From NCBI GenBank assembly GCA_003586115.2, contig QVOM02000042.1:76799636-76863635 (forward strand): a stretch of DNA of 64,000 nucleotides, given 5' to 3'. Positions within the stretch are counted from its first letter, which is position 1. Each line of letters starts with the position of its first letter. The notes under the pieces are model-generated. The model had not been told where the DNA came from, did not search any database, and saw only the letters and a list, made by a program, of their open reading frames with translations. Below, piece after piece: positions 27,001 to 42,000 of the stretch. Source of the stretch: Salvator merianae (taxonomy: Eukaryota; Chordata; Lepidosauria; Squamata; Teiidae). A program made the position numbers and the translations under genes.

Positions 27001-30000
27001 TACTGCTACAAAAAGAGCCCAGTGGTTGACAAGCGAACCTTGTAAACAGCATTGCTCTTTCTATAGCGGGTATATGTAGAAAGACACACAAAATGTGTAC
27101 TTAAGAAAATTTATATTATTCTAAAAGTGTGCTTCAGTAACTCCCCTGGCTTTTTTAGAGAGACAGATTTTTATGCCAAAACCTAACCAGAACAATTAAA
27201 TGTTTTTGTGGACCATCTGAACGATTTCACTTATGTTGTAGATATATATGAAGAAGCTTTATGTCAAATACATGTCTTCTAAGAATGTTGGTCCTATTTA
27301 GATGAGTGGATGTTATTTGCTAGAGTCCTTCTCTTTGGAATATATTTAACCAGCATGGATGTGCAAAATGCCATCTCAAATGCTTCTTGAAACATTTGAG
27401 TCAGCATTGCCTTTCTACCTAGGGAGAAGTTTCACCTAGCAAACTTGGTCCTGTGATCAAGGTGAGCATTCACACTGCTCTCATGTTCCTGGCCGTTTCA
27501 GAACCTGTCCCCTAGAAGCCTGGCAGGAGGTCAGAGAAGCCTTGGCAGACCTGAATGTCATGTAGTGTCAGGAGGCCCCACTCCCCCAGGCTCCAAAAAG
27601 GCCAGAAAGGGCAATGCAGGAGCAAGGTGAGCTAAGATAATAATAGCTCATCACCTTCCTGATGCCTCAGTGTAGCATTCAAAAACTTGCACAAGAAAAT
27701 ATATCAGCTGTTCCTTCATTTTAGAACTTTAATATTTCAGATGTGACATTGCAAGCCTGTTTTAAAAAAAAGTACAATACATTTGCGCTTTTAGTTATAA
27801 CTCTTATTATGTAGTGAGAGGTCATAAAAATTTCAGTAGTGTGTTATATTTAAAATTTTATGAATCTTAAAAAGTAACTGATTTTTTTAACATCAATTTT
27901 AATTTATAAGAGTTCTAATTAAAGAACTTGCAAACTTGGTGTTGATGAACAGTATGTTGATAATGGTATTTTTTTACAGAATGTCAGGAATTCGAGCTTG
28001 CTTGCTTGGATCAGCACAGTCAAAAAATGTCAGAGGGGAGATTAAAGCGTAAGCAACCTCCTTTTCTTTTCTTTTTTTTTTTTTTTTTTTTTTAGCAACT
28101 GAAGTAGTCTTTGTAGGTATATTCTGCACCTGCTTTTGAAAATACATTGTTTGAAGAAAATATGAAAAAGAAGTTTTAAATTTCTATAGTATAAACTTGT
28201 ACTAATTTCTAGTAGAATATAATGCTGTTTCCTGCCACTTTTCATAGGGGCCACTATAGAGTCGTTTACATAACTCCAGAGTTCTGTTCGGGAAGCTTGT
28301 TGTGGCTTCAAGAACTCAACCAAACAATTGGTAAGTGGTATATAAAGTTTGAAAGAAATTGTGACCTTAGAAATTGCTATGGTTCTGTATTTTCAAGGGT
28401 GTTTGGGTTACGCTATGTAATCTTAGGCTTTGTCAGTAGGAAAGACCTTGCTGTGGTCTTAAATTCTGGGAATATTGGGAAGCTGTGGAAGAGAGTACAG
28501 TTTTCTCTGCTTCTTTCTCAGAAGAAATATAATCAGGTTGTGCTTGGAGTAAGGGGCCCTGCTGCTCTGCCTCGTAAATAAAATTAAAATCAGGCTTTTG
28601 TATTACTGGATCAGTCTCAATAAATGGGTATACTAAGTACTTAAACAAATGCTGCATTCTCTAACAGATATGAACTAGGCGTATTTGCTTGTTTGCTTTC
28701 ACTTTGCATAGCTCTGATTCTGCTGTTCAAGGAGAAGAGTAATTTACAATTCAGAACAGAAATACTATCCCCTTGAATTCTTATATACTGATTCATCATT
28801 CATCTGATTTTCCAGATTTCACCAGACATTTCTTGCATGTTTTCACATTCATTTTACATAACCTTGTAGTTAAATTTAAGTACATGTTTGGACTGGGGGT
28901 ACATCAGTCTTACTTTGATTTACAATAATGGATCTAGGATCAGGTCTTAATAAGAGCAAGTAGAAGAAGAAGAAGAACTTGGTTTTTATACCCCGCTTTT
29001 CTCGGCCGAAGCTGACTCAAAGCAGCTTACAAGGTTATTTTTCGCCCGAAGGCTTACATCTATCTATCTTCCGCATCACACAAGGTGATGCTCCCTATTT
29101 ATCTACTTGCAATTACTTGCTTTCGAACAGCTAGGTTGACTGGAGCTAGAGGCCAGTAGAGGGCGCTCATCCCCTCTACACAGCAGACAGGGGCCTTGAA
29201 CTCCGATCCTCCTATTGAAAGATCAGTGCCTTAGCCTTCTGCGCCACCGTGCCTTAATCTTAGGTAAGTAATCTTAACATTTTGAAAAGTAACTATAAGG
29301 AACCATGGAAGAAGACTCTGGAGAGAACCACTGTAGTAACAGTCTGCCTGGTTATGGAGTATGCTTTTAGTTCCTATCACTTCAGTCCAACCTTATCAGA
29401 AAAAGAATGGGGGAATATATATTAGAGGCCTTTGCTATAAGCGGTAGATTTGTAACCCTTGAGGCATCATCTTTTCTCACTTTCAAATAAACATCAAAAG
29501 AACGACCTAATTCATTGGAATTAATTATGGACTTTGTAACAGAACGTTGTTTATTAACAGCTACACTTTGTTATATTCCACTGTTGAAATGAAACTGGAT
29601 GAGTTCAAGAATGTGGCAAGCTATACCAAACAGGGAAATGCTTTGGATAGAAAGGACAGTCATCTGTAGTGGCATTCCACCTAGCAGAAAACCAATGCGC
29701 ACGGAACAGATTTGAGTACCTAAACCTCATTTACTCAAGGTGAAAAATGAAAACATAGTCCAAACTTGGCTGTTGACTCGATCTTCGTATATTTTGCTTT
29801 AAAATCCTTCACCCAGGGGAAGATGGAATAGTAGAAGATAGTAAGTTTCTCAAAATAATTTTCTATACTGTCCTCAGGGGCAAACAGACTTAATACTATA
29901 AAACACTATCTCACTACTGAGCAGCTTTCTATTCTCTCTATGCTGTTAATGAAAATTATCTACATTCAGGATTATTCACACCCAGGTGTTATAAGACCAC

Positions 30001-33000
30001 AATCTGTGCTTTGTGCATCAGTTAAGAGTTAAACCTAAGAGTGAGAAAATTAAATTGAGTTATACGTTGATCTTGGATATAAGCTGTGTTAGCAATTGGG
30101 CAGCAGAGTGAAATTACCAAAAAATACTAAGTGCTCTATGTAACTCATAAATAGATGCAGTGAGATAGCTGCTCTTGAAAGCATAGTAGATAAGGTTACT
30201 GACAAACTGATTGCTTAGTGAGAGAACTGAAATAAAAATTGTTTGACCCTCCTTTGGACTAGGGTTTGAAAGATGACCTAGTAGATTTTATCTGTTCTGG
30301 AGACAAATGTGCACGTTGTTTATAAGGAAAATCAAATGTCTGTTAGGGGATGTAGCCAGTTTTACATGGAAGTCTTTCGGTGGGAATGAAATCAAAGCTA
30401 ACCTTGAAAACAACAGCTACGCACAAAGCTATTTTTAGCTTATGGAAATATTTTGTAACCAGATGTTGCAGGATGAGTCTCTAATGCATTGTAGAATGTC
30501 TGGATCTAAAACCTGCCCTGTCCTCAGCCAGTTTGCTCACTTGATGACTTGAACAAGAGATTTTTAGTACAGGTACCTGGCATATATTTTACTAACGGTA
30601 CAAGTGAGTCAAATGGGTCAGTACTTAGCAGGAATATTTATTTTCCTTTTTTCGTCTTTGGCTCTCTTCCATCAGTAGGTATGTGTGCAGTTCTATCTTT
30701 TTTTCTTTTTTTGCATTTTTATCCCACCCTATACCCGAAGGTTTCAGGATGGGTTACAGCAATAAAAAACAGAATGTAGAAGGCATACAATAAAAACAGT
30801 AGCAGTATATGTTAAAGATGGAAATATCTGGGCCAAATATTCCCTATGAGTTTTCATTGTGTTCTTGGGGGAAGATTTATAGGATCTGAAGAGAAACCAG
30901 AGTATCATCATGTTCTTGAGGTTATAATAAATTTTGGAGTCTTCTGAGTTTTCTGCTGAGTTATTAGTTTAAAAATCTCAGAAAATAATATTGCTGGCCA
31001 TTCAGACCCATTCTTAGATCCTATTTCAAGAAGAAAGAGAAGGGGCTGGTTTATATGGAAAAGGACCTCTTAAATAGCTGCTAGATCTGTACACTTAGTG
31101 CATGAGAGCTTGCTATTTATTTATTTATTTACTTGTATTTATTTCCAGTCCCATACCAAATGGTCTCAGGACAATTAAATTAACAAAATATTTTTTTAAA
31201 AAAGTAAAACAAATGCAAGAGTTTGAAGGGTGGTCTTTTTCAACTGAAGGTCAGGGTAAGAAGGTACATCTTTGACAACCATCTACAGTAGAGTCTCGAT
31301 TATCCGTCCTTCGGTCATCCGACATTCTGGATTATCCAACATCGCGGCTGCTTGGGGGTGTGGCTGTAGGCATTTCCGCGCCCCAGACACGCCCCCAAAC
31401 ATGGCAGCCGCGACGGGCAAGGAGAGAAGAGCGAGTGAAACCTCGCCCCAAAACACGCTGGGACCTTCACCATTCGCATTCGCTACCCCCTTTTCACTTT
31501 GTGATTTCAAGGCTTTTCTTAGACCCTCCGGATTATCCGACGGTTTCGGCTATCCGACTATCAGCCCGCCCGTTTATGTCGGATAGTCGAGAGACTACTG
31601 TATCTCACTGTCAGAAATTGTATAATTGCAATTTGGTGACAGTAAAGAGCATGTTTACCCTCTGGAATATTAGGTGTCAAAAGAAGATCAAAGAAATTAT
31701 ATGATTAAGTGCTTCTGAGAAACTTTTGAGATATTTTCAATGCTCCCAGATTGGCATATAAATATTTTATTGGTAGCTATTCTGTGCTGATTATTCAGTT
31801 GTCTTAACAGAAGCTTCTGATGGGCTCAGAAGAGCCCTTCAACTATTTCTGTGATTGTTCAGCAATGAAGGTTTGCCCTTTAACTACACCGAAACAAAAG
31901 TGGTGGTATTTGCAAAAGAAAAAGAAAAGATGATGATCCTCCTTAAGCCTGTTAAGTGACATGAAATTTACCAGATTTCAACTTTCAAACATCTGGAAGT
32001 GATATTACATGCTTTGAGCAACAGGTTTGCTTGTAGGGGAGGTGGGGTGAACCAGGGCTAAGAGTTCTGCAGATATCCTTGGATTCTGTCAGCCAAGGGG
32101 AGGCTGTCTCTTATAGCTTGATGCAAAGCTACTGTCTGAGATATATTGCTCAATTAGTGCCCTGGAAGTGCTTCATCATCTTACATTTCAAATGCAGTGT
32201 TGCAGTCTGTGGAAAGCTTGAGACAAGGATTAGTGTGCTGTTAATTACTAGCTCAATTTCTATGCTTTAGGATTGTATCCACTTGTGTACTGTCAGTAAT
32301 TATCAACAAAGTCATTTTGTAGGCGATTCTCTTTTAAACAGGGCTTGCAACCTGACCTATTTCTATCCCCTCCCCCAGTGCATTAAAAAAAGTGAGATCG
32401 GAGTCTAGGCTAATATTGCCTGAAATCTTATTCCGTTAACAATCTCGAAATAATGGAGAATTATCTAGGAGAATTCCCTGGTTAGCATATATGCTGATGT
32501 GGGGGTGGTAGAAATGTCCCAAACTGGACTCTAAATGAAGCAACTTGTTGCAAATATTGGAGGTTTCTAAGACTCACTATTGGACCGAACCCTGCTTAAG
32601 GCTTGAGGTTTGTCCAGTCTCCAGATGTTTGCAAAGTACCTATTTATTTGGTGGCTCTTCTCCCTTCATCCCTTGCACCCACCTCCAATGCTAAAATGCA
32701 TGCTAGACTTACCTGCTGTGCCAGGCCATGCCATCAGCCATATGATCCACGCTGAGCCTTTATTTGGCCCTGAGCCAAGTGCTTCAGACATTCCTGGGCC
32801 TTCCAGTTATGAAGACTACAGGTTCTCTTCCCTGGAGGCCAAGTATAGGGGTGCATGCAACTCTACTTCTTGTAAGCTCTAAAACATGCAAGGTTTCTGT
32901 GCGTGGGTCAAGCAGAACTTCAGAGGACCATGCAGCTGGCAGCAGTGGCCAGACCTGGCATGCTTTTTCTAACATTGGAGATGGGTATGAGAGGCCAGGC

Positions 33001-36000
33001 CATGTGTGCAAGGGAAAGTTTGTTCATCAAACCTGAACTGGCTAGCCAATTCTGCTTTTGGGGGGCCAGTTCTGTGGGTGCTTGGTTTGAATTTGTTATG
33101 GATTGAACAAAGTGGGATCTGGTTTAGCACAGCTCTTTGGGGGGGGGGGGTGCTGTAGAAACTCCAAAACAGTGTTTCTCAACCAGGGACCATATGGCCC
33201 CCTGTGGGTCCCTAAGGTTATTCTGCACTCCACCGCTGCACATACTTGGTAGGACAGGAGGGCCACAGGAAGGAAACAAGATCAGAAGGGGGACATGGTT
33301 GGAAAAAGGCTGAGAAACACTGCTCTAGAACATATTTTGTTTTTTGTATATTTTATCAAAATGTATACAAGAACCTAACATTTCCTTCCCGGAACATTCT
33401 GATTAATTGTATCTTTAATCTCATAAGAATATAAATGCTGCCAAATGTAGTCTTGTTGTAGGCAAGATTTACCAAATATTCATAGTACTGCCTATCATGA
33501 TTGTAAATATACAGTTCCATTCTGCTGGTTGTCTTTTGATATTATTTTACTTACTTATTTACAAAGTCCAATTCTTTTGAAACCCACAAAGTGAGCTATT
33601 CTTTTTTTTTTTTTCTCAAGGAAATTGAGAATTCTGCTTTTAATTAACTTCATGAATAGCTGTAGCTCAGTTCAGATCCTTCAGGAATATTAAGAGTATA
33701 TTCCAGTCTGCTAGCCCTAGGAATATATGTGTGTAAACTCCTTATCTGAGGGCATTTGCAGTACCTGGCTAAGGTAATGCTGTAACTACGGAACTTGTAA
33801 ACCTTAGCTTTTTGTCTCTCAACATTATTTACTGCCTCTTGTTTAACTGCCTTTCTGTGCATACAAGATGTGAGTTGACCCTGTGTGAATTATCAGCTGT
33901 TGCAGTTAGTCTTCCATAAGTTAGCTAAATCTTTAATATTTGGTTTATCTTCATAGAGTATCACTGTCCTTTCCCTTTTAGTCTTTTAATCTCATCTTTA
34001 ATAAAATTCTTCTTAAGTTTGGCTTTGGGACTTAACCATGCATTTGTGACTGCCATAGGGCCAGTTCTAGTGCTTCCGCCTCAGCCTGTTGTTTCTGTTG
34101 CATATCTGTCGTCTCGGTGCCAGGCTGCTTCTCTGCCGACGCAGTTCACTTTCCGCTTTCTCTCCTAACAGCATCTTCTTCCTTTTTCTTTTAAGAACTC
34201 AGGCTAGGATATGAAATGTTTCAACCTTGAGTGTTTCACAGGCATGAAATGTTGTTTATTCTTCCAGTATTTTAAGTTTAAGATCAGGCTGGGAGGGAGA
34301 GACTCAAAATGCAACTATGCTGGCTTTATTGCACACATGCCTCCCCCACTCTTTTAACCTCAACTTTAATAAAATTCTTCTTAGTTTTGGCTTTAGGACT
34401 TAAACATGTATTTATGACTATTCCAAGGAATTGAATTGTTCTCTCTGTTTTTGCTGCCTGACTTCAGATTCTCAAGGGTCTTTATAAGAATGGATGGACT
34501 GGCTGCCCTTTTGCCCTGCTAGATAGTTGTCTGACAAGTTCTGGGTTGTCCGATCTGAGATGGAGTAAAAGGAAGTGATGTCAGTTACCATCTCTTGCCC
34601 ATCTTTCAATCTAATCAGATAATTGAGACAACGAGACAAAGCATTATAGTCACCTTCTTAATTGTTTCTCTACCCCTAGGAATGTTGGTCTCTTAAATAT
34701 TTCTGATATTGTCAATAATGTTCGAGACAGTTATTTGTCAACAGTTACTTACTGTATACTCCTAAGTTTTCTCTCAAAGTTTTCCCAGCTTTCTTTTAAT
34801 ACAGTGTTATTTATTAATAACAATGGGAATTTAGAATTCCAGTGTGGTCCAACATGTACCCAGCTGTTTTTATTATTTTACTGATTTACTTTTTTGTGTA
34901 CTTGTATTCTGCCTACTTTGTAATGACTCAAGGCAGCTAATATGAGTCAATACAAACAATAGAGGAAGAAGGAAAGAGAAAGTATAATCTTGATAAATGA
35001 TGCACACAAAATATAGTGTAGCTATTTCCTTGTAAAGAGATCTTTCTCATCAGCTTGCATGGTGTTATCTGTGACTGTCAGTTCTTCATATGATATGCCA
35101 AGCAACATGAGGCCGTACACAGATGTAAACATTGGAACTTGCCTATGACACACAAATGCAAAAGCAGGCCTACAGTAGAGGATGGCGGAGTCAGGATCAG
35201 GTGCAGGAAACATGGTGGGCAGGTGCTAGAAATACAGCTATTGCAGCAAGAGATCATTGGCACTGTTGATACTGTTGTACCAGAAATGTCAGGTACAGAG
35301 GTTCAGTGCTTGTACAGCCAGTCCTTTCTGAAATCAACTATTTATAAGATGAATCTGATGCTTTTTTCTGGTTAGACCTCTCATTTTGAAATATTGTATT
35401 TCATAGTGGCCTAGCATTCATCTGAGCTTGAGTACATGTGGTATGATTGGATGGGTTTGGCTACATGGTGTAATGTAAGGGCTTACCTTGGCTCTAGGTG
35501 GGATATCTCAGTAGGAAAAGCTCCTTCAGTTGTGTGTGAAGTCTTTAATGTTATAAAGGTACTTTTTATTTATTAAGTCTATTTTTATTTTCTCTTAGGA
35601 ATCACACTGATTGCAGTGGATGAAGCTCATTGTATTTCTGAATGGGGACATGATTTCAGGAGTTCTTTTAGATCTCTGGGGTTGCTGAAGAAAACTCTTC
35701 CTGAGGTAAAATGCTGTCCTGATAGATTTTAAGGGGTTTTAATTTAATTTGTATTTCTTTAACTTCGAGTAATGATACAAAATTAGTTTTCACTTATTTT
35801 TTTCATTTATTTATTTTTAATCCTTGTTTTTCTGTTTGTTGGATTGCTTCTCCTTTTTTTCCTTTACAGGTTCCTATTGTTGCATTAACTGCTACAGCAA
35901 GCCCTTCTATCAGAAAAGATATAATAGATTGTCTGAACCTAAAAACTCCTCAAGTCACATGTACTAGCTTTGATCGTCCTAACTTATATTTAGAAGTACG

Positions 36001-39000
36001 TCGAAAAAGAGGAAATATTATCCAGGACTTAGAACAGTTCCTTATTAAAAAAGAACAGTGAGTGTATTCTGGTTTATTTTTCTCAATAAGTTTCTTGTTT
36101 CATGCCTCTCCGTTGAATTAATATTGATATCTAGTTAAATTTGAATCTGCATCATAATAAGAGTTGGAGAGGACAATTATTTTTTAAAATTCATTAAAAA
36201 AAAATTCTTCAAAAACTGAATATGAGATTGATAGAGGGCTACTTCCATTCTGTTCAGGTATACTGACAGAGGGTTCACTTTCTTGCCTGTTACAGGCTGT
36301 GTACCCCCCTCTGATCCAAAGTTCCTACTGTTGCTTTCCAGCAAAATGAGGTCTGGAGTACATAGGGAAAATGGATGTAAAATGGCCACACACAAACTGG
36401 AAAGCATAGCTTAAGAGTATCACTCCTCAGGCAACAGTCTCCTCTGTCAGTATAGTAGGAATTTCTACTATGCCCATAACTCTAGATTATAACCAAGATG
36501 GATCTGAGTCTCACCTATAGGTGCTTTAATTCCAGGGTTTCCTAATGAACAGAGAGGCTGTCTCAGCATAGACCAACAAATACGCTATCTAAGGAGTTCT
36601 GTAGACAATCACTCAGAGATGTTGGTACTGCCATGGATAACTTGATTAAGTGATAAGACCTTATTGCTGTTTCAAAACCTGGATGCAAAAAGAAACACCT
36701 TCTGCACTTTCTCTGCTGGGAGACACGCAAATCAGTCTTGATGGGGGGGAAGGGTATCCCAGCAGATCCTCTTAGGATGATACAAAAGCTAGATGGTCTC
36801 CTTGGAAGTTGGGAAGCTCACTGTCAAGCAGGATGGCTCAAGGCATCTGAAAACCTTGACTACGTCGTGCAAACTGACTGAAAATAAAGACAGTAGGCCA
36901 ACTGTTCAGCCTCTTCTTCCCAATCCTGCACAGCAGGTATCCTTATAATGCTGAAAAATACAACAGCCAAGGTCAACATCACAAGAGAAGGGGAGATTCC
37001 CTGGATCATTAAAATGTCACTTCTCATGTTTCTGATTGCCCAGAAGACCATTTTCTGTCCCTGCCCTGACAACATTTCATGTTCAGAGGAAATTAGAGTT
37101 ATTTATTTAAAGCATTTCTAAACTGCTTCCCATTAAAAATTACCTTGAAGCAGTTCACAAGATATTAATAAAAAATAATAAATCCACCAATTATATTAAA
37201 AGTTATTGAAATCATGGATGGGAAAGGAAAGCTTGGTAAAGTAGAGCACTCAGCAGACAGTATCTGCCAACAGCAGAATAGAATTTGTCCAGGTAGGTGT
37301 CCAGGGACATCATGAAGATGTAGGGATCGTGGCTTCATCCCTCACCCATAGTTTAGAAAATGGATTGAAAAATAAATCCCAGAGCTCCTTCCTTTCCTAA
37401 CCAACCTCTCTTGTTTTTGCTCAGATGTATAACCTAGTAGCTAGTAACTCAGGACTCTGATCAGATTAGAAAGAGTTACCTTTCTGAAATCATCCAATAG
37501 GACCTGGGGACTAGAATGTGCATAACCTATAACAGGCAAGAAAATGCACCTTGTGCTGCTTGTCTTGCACCTAGCAGAGGTATTACCCACAGTGCATGGC
37601 AATCTTCCTCTGTCTTCTAGAACTGCCATTGTGATACCAGTGTCCATTTCTGACACATAGCAGTTTTTGTCTACCTGAAATTGCCTACCTGTTTTCACTT
37701 ATCTCTAAAGCTACATGATTTAAAACACTTGTAAAAGTTGTATTTTGGGTCAGTGGTGAAACTTCAAAGAAAGGAACTTTCCCTTCAGGAATGGGATGCC
37801 TGAAAGAATGCAGATAAGCTGAAAGTGGCTACCAAAAGCGATAAGTGTTGAAACTAGTGCTTTAAATTGTATCTAGAAGAAAATAAAAGTATTTTTGCAA
37901 ATGGCAAAACTTAGTACAGTAGCCTTGCAGGATTTCTTTAAAGAAGGAATACATTTTATTCTGTACCAGTACAGTACAGTTGCTCCTTATGTAATACAAT
38001 TCTGCTTTTACACAGTTGGTAAAAATGTGATTTTTCTTAAAGTTTTACTTGATTAATGTAGTTCTGGAAACTTTCAGTAATGTAATCTGACTGCTGAGGC
38101 ATCAGTGATGTATAATAATTAACTTCTCTTCCTAGATCCATTAACTTACATTAGTGGACTGGATCTCATACCTGCTGTACCACTGATTTACAATAGGAAA
38201 AAAGCCCCATTTTTCTTAGGTGACAATTGTGTGTATTGTTTGGACCGCTGGCCAAACAGAAGTGGTAGGGCAGTGGGTGAGGAATGCTGGAACGCATTCC
38301 TCTTATGTGTAGCAACTCAGAATGAGGTGAGAGGGAAGCCAAAGTATGAAAAAGGCTGTGCTCCGTTAGTTCAATTTTGCTGGTTGTGTGCCTGAATGAG
38401 ATATTTCACACATGCTCATTTTTTACTTGCACTTTTTAGATGTGCTTATGAGTTTGAAGGCCCCACCATTGTTTATTGCCCATCAAGGAAGACCACTGAG
38501 CAGGTAGTGACAGAACTGAAAAAAATGAAAGTTCTTTGTGGTACCTACCATGCTGGCATGGGAATTAAAGCAAGGCAAGAAATCCATCATAAATTCATGA
38601 GAGATGAAATTCAGGTATGAGATAAGCTACAGTAATTTGCGTGCTATAAGATGTTTTGTGGATTTCTTCAGAGAGAGAGCAAACATAGAAGAGGCAAGTT
38701 TTTGGTATTGATCTGTGTTTTCTTTTTTTACAAACTTAAAAACCACAATCCTGAAGACGTTTGTTGTGGCTAGGTTATGCTGGGATTCAGGAAATAGTTT
38801 GAACAAAGCTTGTGATCCCCTGTAGGCTTATGTGAATGCAGCTTCCATTGAATTCATAACAGCACACCCTCTTGTTATACCTGCAAGTATCTGTCTGCAC
38901 AGTTCATTTTATTGCTTCCATTGGGAGACATCCAATGACTCCTCTCTGAATCCTGCCTGTTGTATCCATTGGAAGACTGGAAGACCCTCAAGACAGTTTT

Positions 39001-42000
39001 GAGATGTGGATGAGAAGGTTGCACATTAAAGAAGAGGAGAGGGAAATCTGTTATGATAGCAGAAGCCTGTTGCTCTCTGAAAGTGGAAGTCACTGGTAGT
39101 GCGTGTTTACAGCCAGTGTTGGCAGCACTATATCCAGTATGGTTAATTTTGTTTATCTTGGTTGGGAGGGATAGAAGAGTCTTAAATCCCAAGACCAGAA
39201 GTTTACTAGACTTAATTTCTCTGTGAACCATCCAGAGTGCCGCGAGGTGGTCTAGCAGGGTGCAAACACATTATTTCTGTTCCTCACCTCATCCAGTATG
39301 AGCATCATGCTACCTGCAGATAATAACACAATATCAGTCACAGGCTATTTCATATTTTTTAAAACATTGTTATTTTGCTTCTTTGATTCCTCTGATTTTA
39401 ATGAAAGTTGCCTGTTAGAAAGCAGCACAAAATTCTTGAGGTAAATGAAATATACATGCTTCTTTGGCACTTTAAAAAATGTACTTGATTCTGTAACAGT
39501 TTAAAGTGGAGTTAAGGACTAATTGGTATTGTCATTATCAAGTGCATTGTAGCTACTGTAGCATTTGGAATGGGCATCAATAAATCAGACATCCGGACAG
39601 TTATTCATTATGGAGCTCCAAAGGAAATGGAATCCTACTATCAGGAAATTGGAAGAGCTGGTCGTGATGGGCTTCCTGCTTCTTGCTATGTATTATGGAC
39701 TCAAGCTGACATGAGTTTCAACAGGTAAGCAATGGTGCTAGCGTTCCTCTGAGGTACAGAGGGCAACTGCACTGACATGTCATGCAAAATGAAGTATGAC
39801 AAGACTTTGATATGGTTAAAAGACTAATCATTAAACTGACATTGACACTGAAATATGACAAGAAAATTTTAACGTGCTTGGTTCATATCCAGACCTCCAG
39901 CTGTCATGAAGAGGAGCTGGGAAGCTTCCAGCTTTGGTTAACTTCACTTTAGTATGTTAGTCAAATACTAAATAGTGATTGCTAGAAATGCTACTTACAG
40001 GATAAAATCTGGTGTAGTTCCGAGGTTGCTAACAGTTTGGAACCAGTGAGCACGTTTTGAGGGCAGGGCATGAGCACTATCTCCTCTTTTCTCCAGCCCC
40101 AAAGATTAGAGGTGGGGAGAATTATGTTCACAAATAGTTCTTTGTTTTCTGTGTTGTCTGTGAAGAAGTCAGATCCAGTACAGTGCTATTTGAGTAGATC
40201 ATGACTTCAATACTGTAATAATGGAATGATTGCTTGGGGGAGGCGTATAATAGTACTGTATATGATTTCAGGAGGACCAGATTGTGTTTTCAGCTTCTCC
40301 CTTTCAGGCTCTATGAAGTTTTCAAGGGAACGGTCAAAGTCTGGTTTGGTGCCTGATATTTGGATATTTGAGATGGGCTATATAAGTGTCTGGTGGATAC
40401 CGTTAGTGCCACTTAGATAGCCAAGTGAAAATCCATGTTCCTATTTTCTTTAGGTATAACCTTTGTATGGAGGTAGAGAAAGGATTAACTAACGATGTGC
40501 AGCAAAACCTTCGGATATAGGAGCTTTTATATACAACATGAAACAGGAGTCTCAGTAATGGATATGTGCAGTATGTAGAGGTCAGGAGGCAGGCCTGGTG
40601 GAGTACAGGAGACATTCTGTAGACCTCTGTGGTACTAACTAATTTCTGAAGTAATGGTATTAGTGCTGTATGAGATTTTACCTACAATAAGAAACTTTCC
40701 CTGTTCACTCCTTGTACTGTGATGTGGCAGGTTCAATGAAAATATAAAGAAGACAATTTGAGCTTTCCTTGGCCATTTCCTGGTATTTCCAGCTTATAGT
40801 CAAGCTTGTTTTGGATTAAAAAAAAATGTATGTGTTTATTACCTTCCATGATGATTGTGACTAAAAATTTTATTTTATGCGTTAGTTTTCCTTTTAATCT
40901 TGATTTTTTCCTAATTGTGTACTGTCTTTGGAGAATTTAAATAAACTTGAATAGGGATAAACTAGTAAATCAATATTTCAGTTCAAATTTCCTTTTCCTT
41001 TTAAGACATCTGCTTAGCAAAATACATAATGAGGGGTTTCGGCTGTATAAATTGAAGATGATGGCAAAGATTGAGAAATATCTCAATTTGAGCAGCTGCA
41101 GGAGAAAGTAAGTATTTTTATATGTATGTGTATAACACCACCTAACAGATATGAGACATCAGCGCAAAGTTTTGAAAAGCGGGCTGGTACATTTTGTATT
41201 TGCATTGTGAATTTAGTGCTTGGAAAAAATAATGCCTGCCTCAGGATGATTCAGAGTGAGATAATTAGCTCCCTGATGAATCAATTAATGATGATGATTT
41301 CAGGTCATTGTTTCCTTCAATGAATTTAACATGTACCTTCTTGTTCTTTTATTTAATTCCCAATGTTCCCTTGGGTAGAATCATCTTGTCTCATTTTGAA
41401 GACAAACAACTCCGAAAGGCCTCATCAGGCATCATGGGAACAGAAAAATGTTGTGATAATTGCAGATCCAGGTAAATGTTCCTCCCAAAAGATGGAAGGT
41501 TTGGAGCTTCTCTCCCTACAGCTTGTATGACAAGTGACAAAAAGTCTAATGGCTTTCTGCTAATGAAGTATTCTTTAAAACATTGTTATTTTTAGGTAAA
41601 GGGATTACTTGCTATGTGGAACGTCAGTCAGCAATTCAGTCAAAAACTAATTTGCAGAATAGAAGTTTTGTTTGTTTCTGTTATTAGCATTGTGTCCAAA
41701 GAGGTGAGGATGCCATTTTAAGTCACACCACAACTGTTTAAGGTAGATTAGATTGAGAGAATCTATGTTGAGTTTGTAGGGAGCTTTCTAGTTAAGCAAG
41801 AAATTGAACCTGTTATGTCCTTAGTCTGATCTGACATTATCACTTGTGCCGCTGTATACAGCATTTGAGTAGGTGTTCTAGATATGTAAAACTATATCTG
41901 GAATATGGAATGCTAGGGATTGCTGACTTATGGCCTGCTACTTATTGCTACAGTTCTACTTCCATGGTACCATATTAATCTTTGTCCACATTGGCTGGAT

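Larger units (their letters stand above)
28331..35598 (+). other. Intron 17, longest intron
   Basis: 7.3 kb between TPE and DEAH exons. It holds a tRNA-headed SINE, two L2 3' ends, a Tigger-like MITE, a degraded RT fragment, a second hAT MITE, a run of 12 G (33139-33150) and a spaced direct repeat (33983 and 34351). The stretches 29260-30700 and 34430-35590 are unassigned. Confidence 0.8.

Noticed and set aside
31272..31704. Overlapping open frames over the Tigger-like MITE
   Set aside because: They span terminal repeats and a GC-rich core; no transposase motifs.
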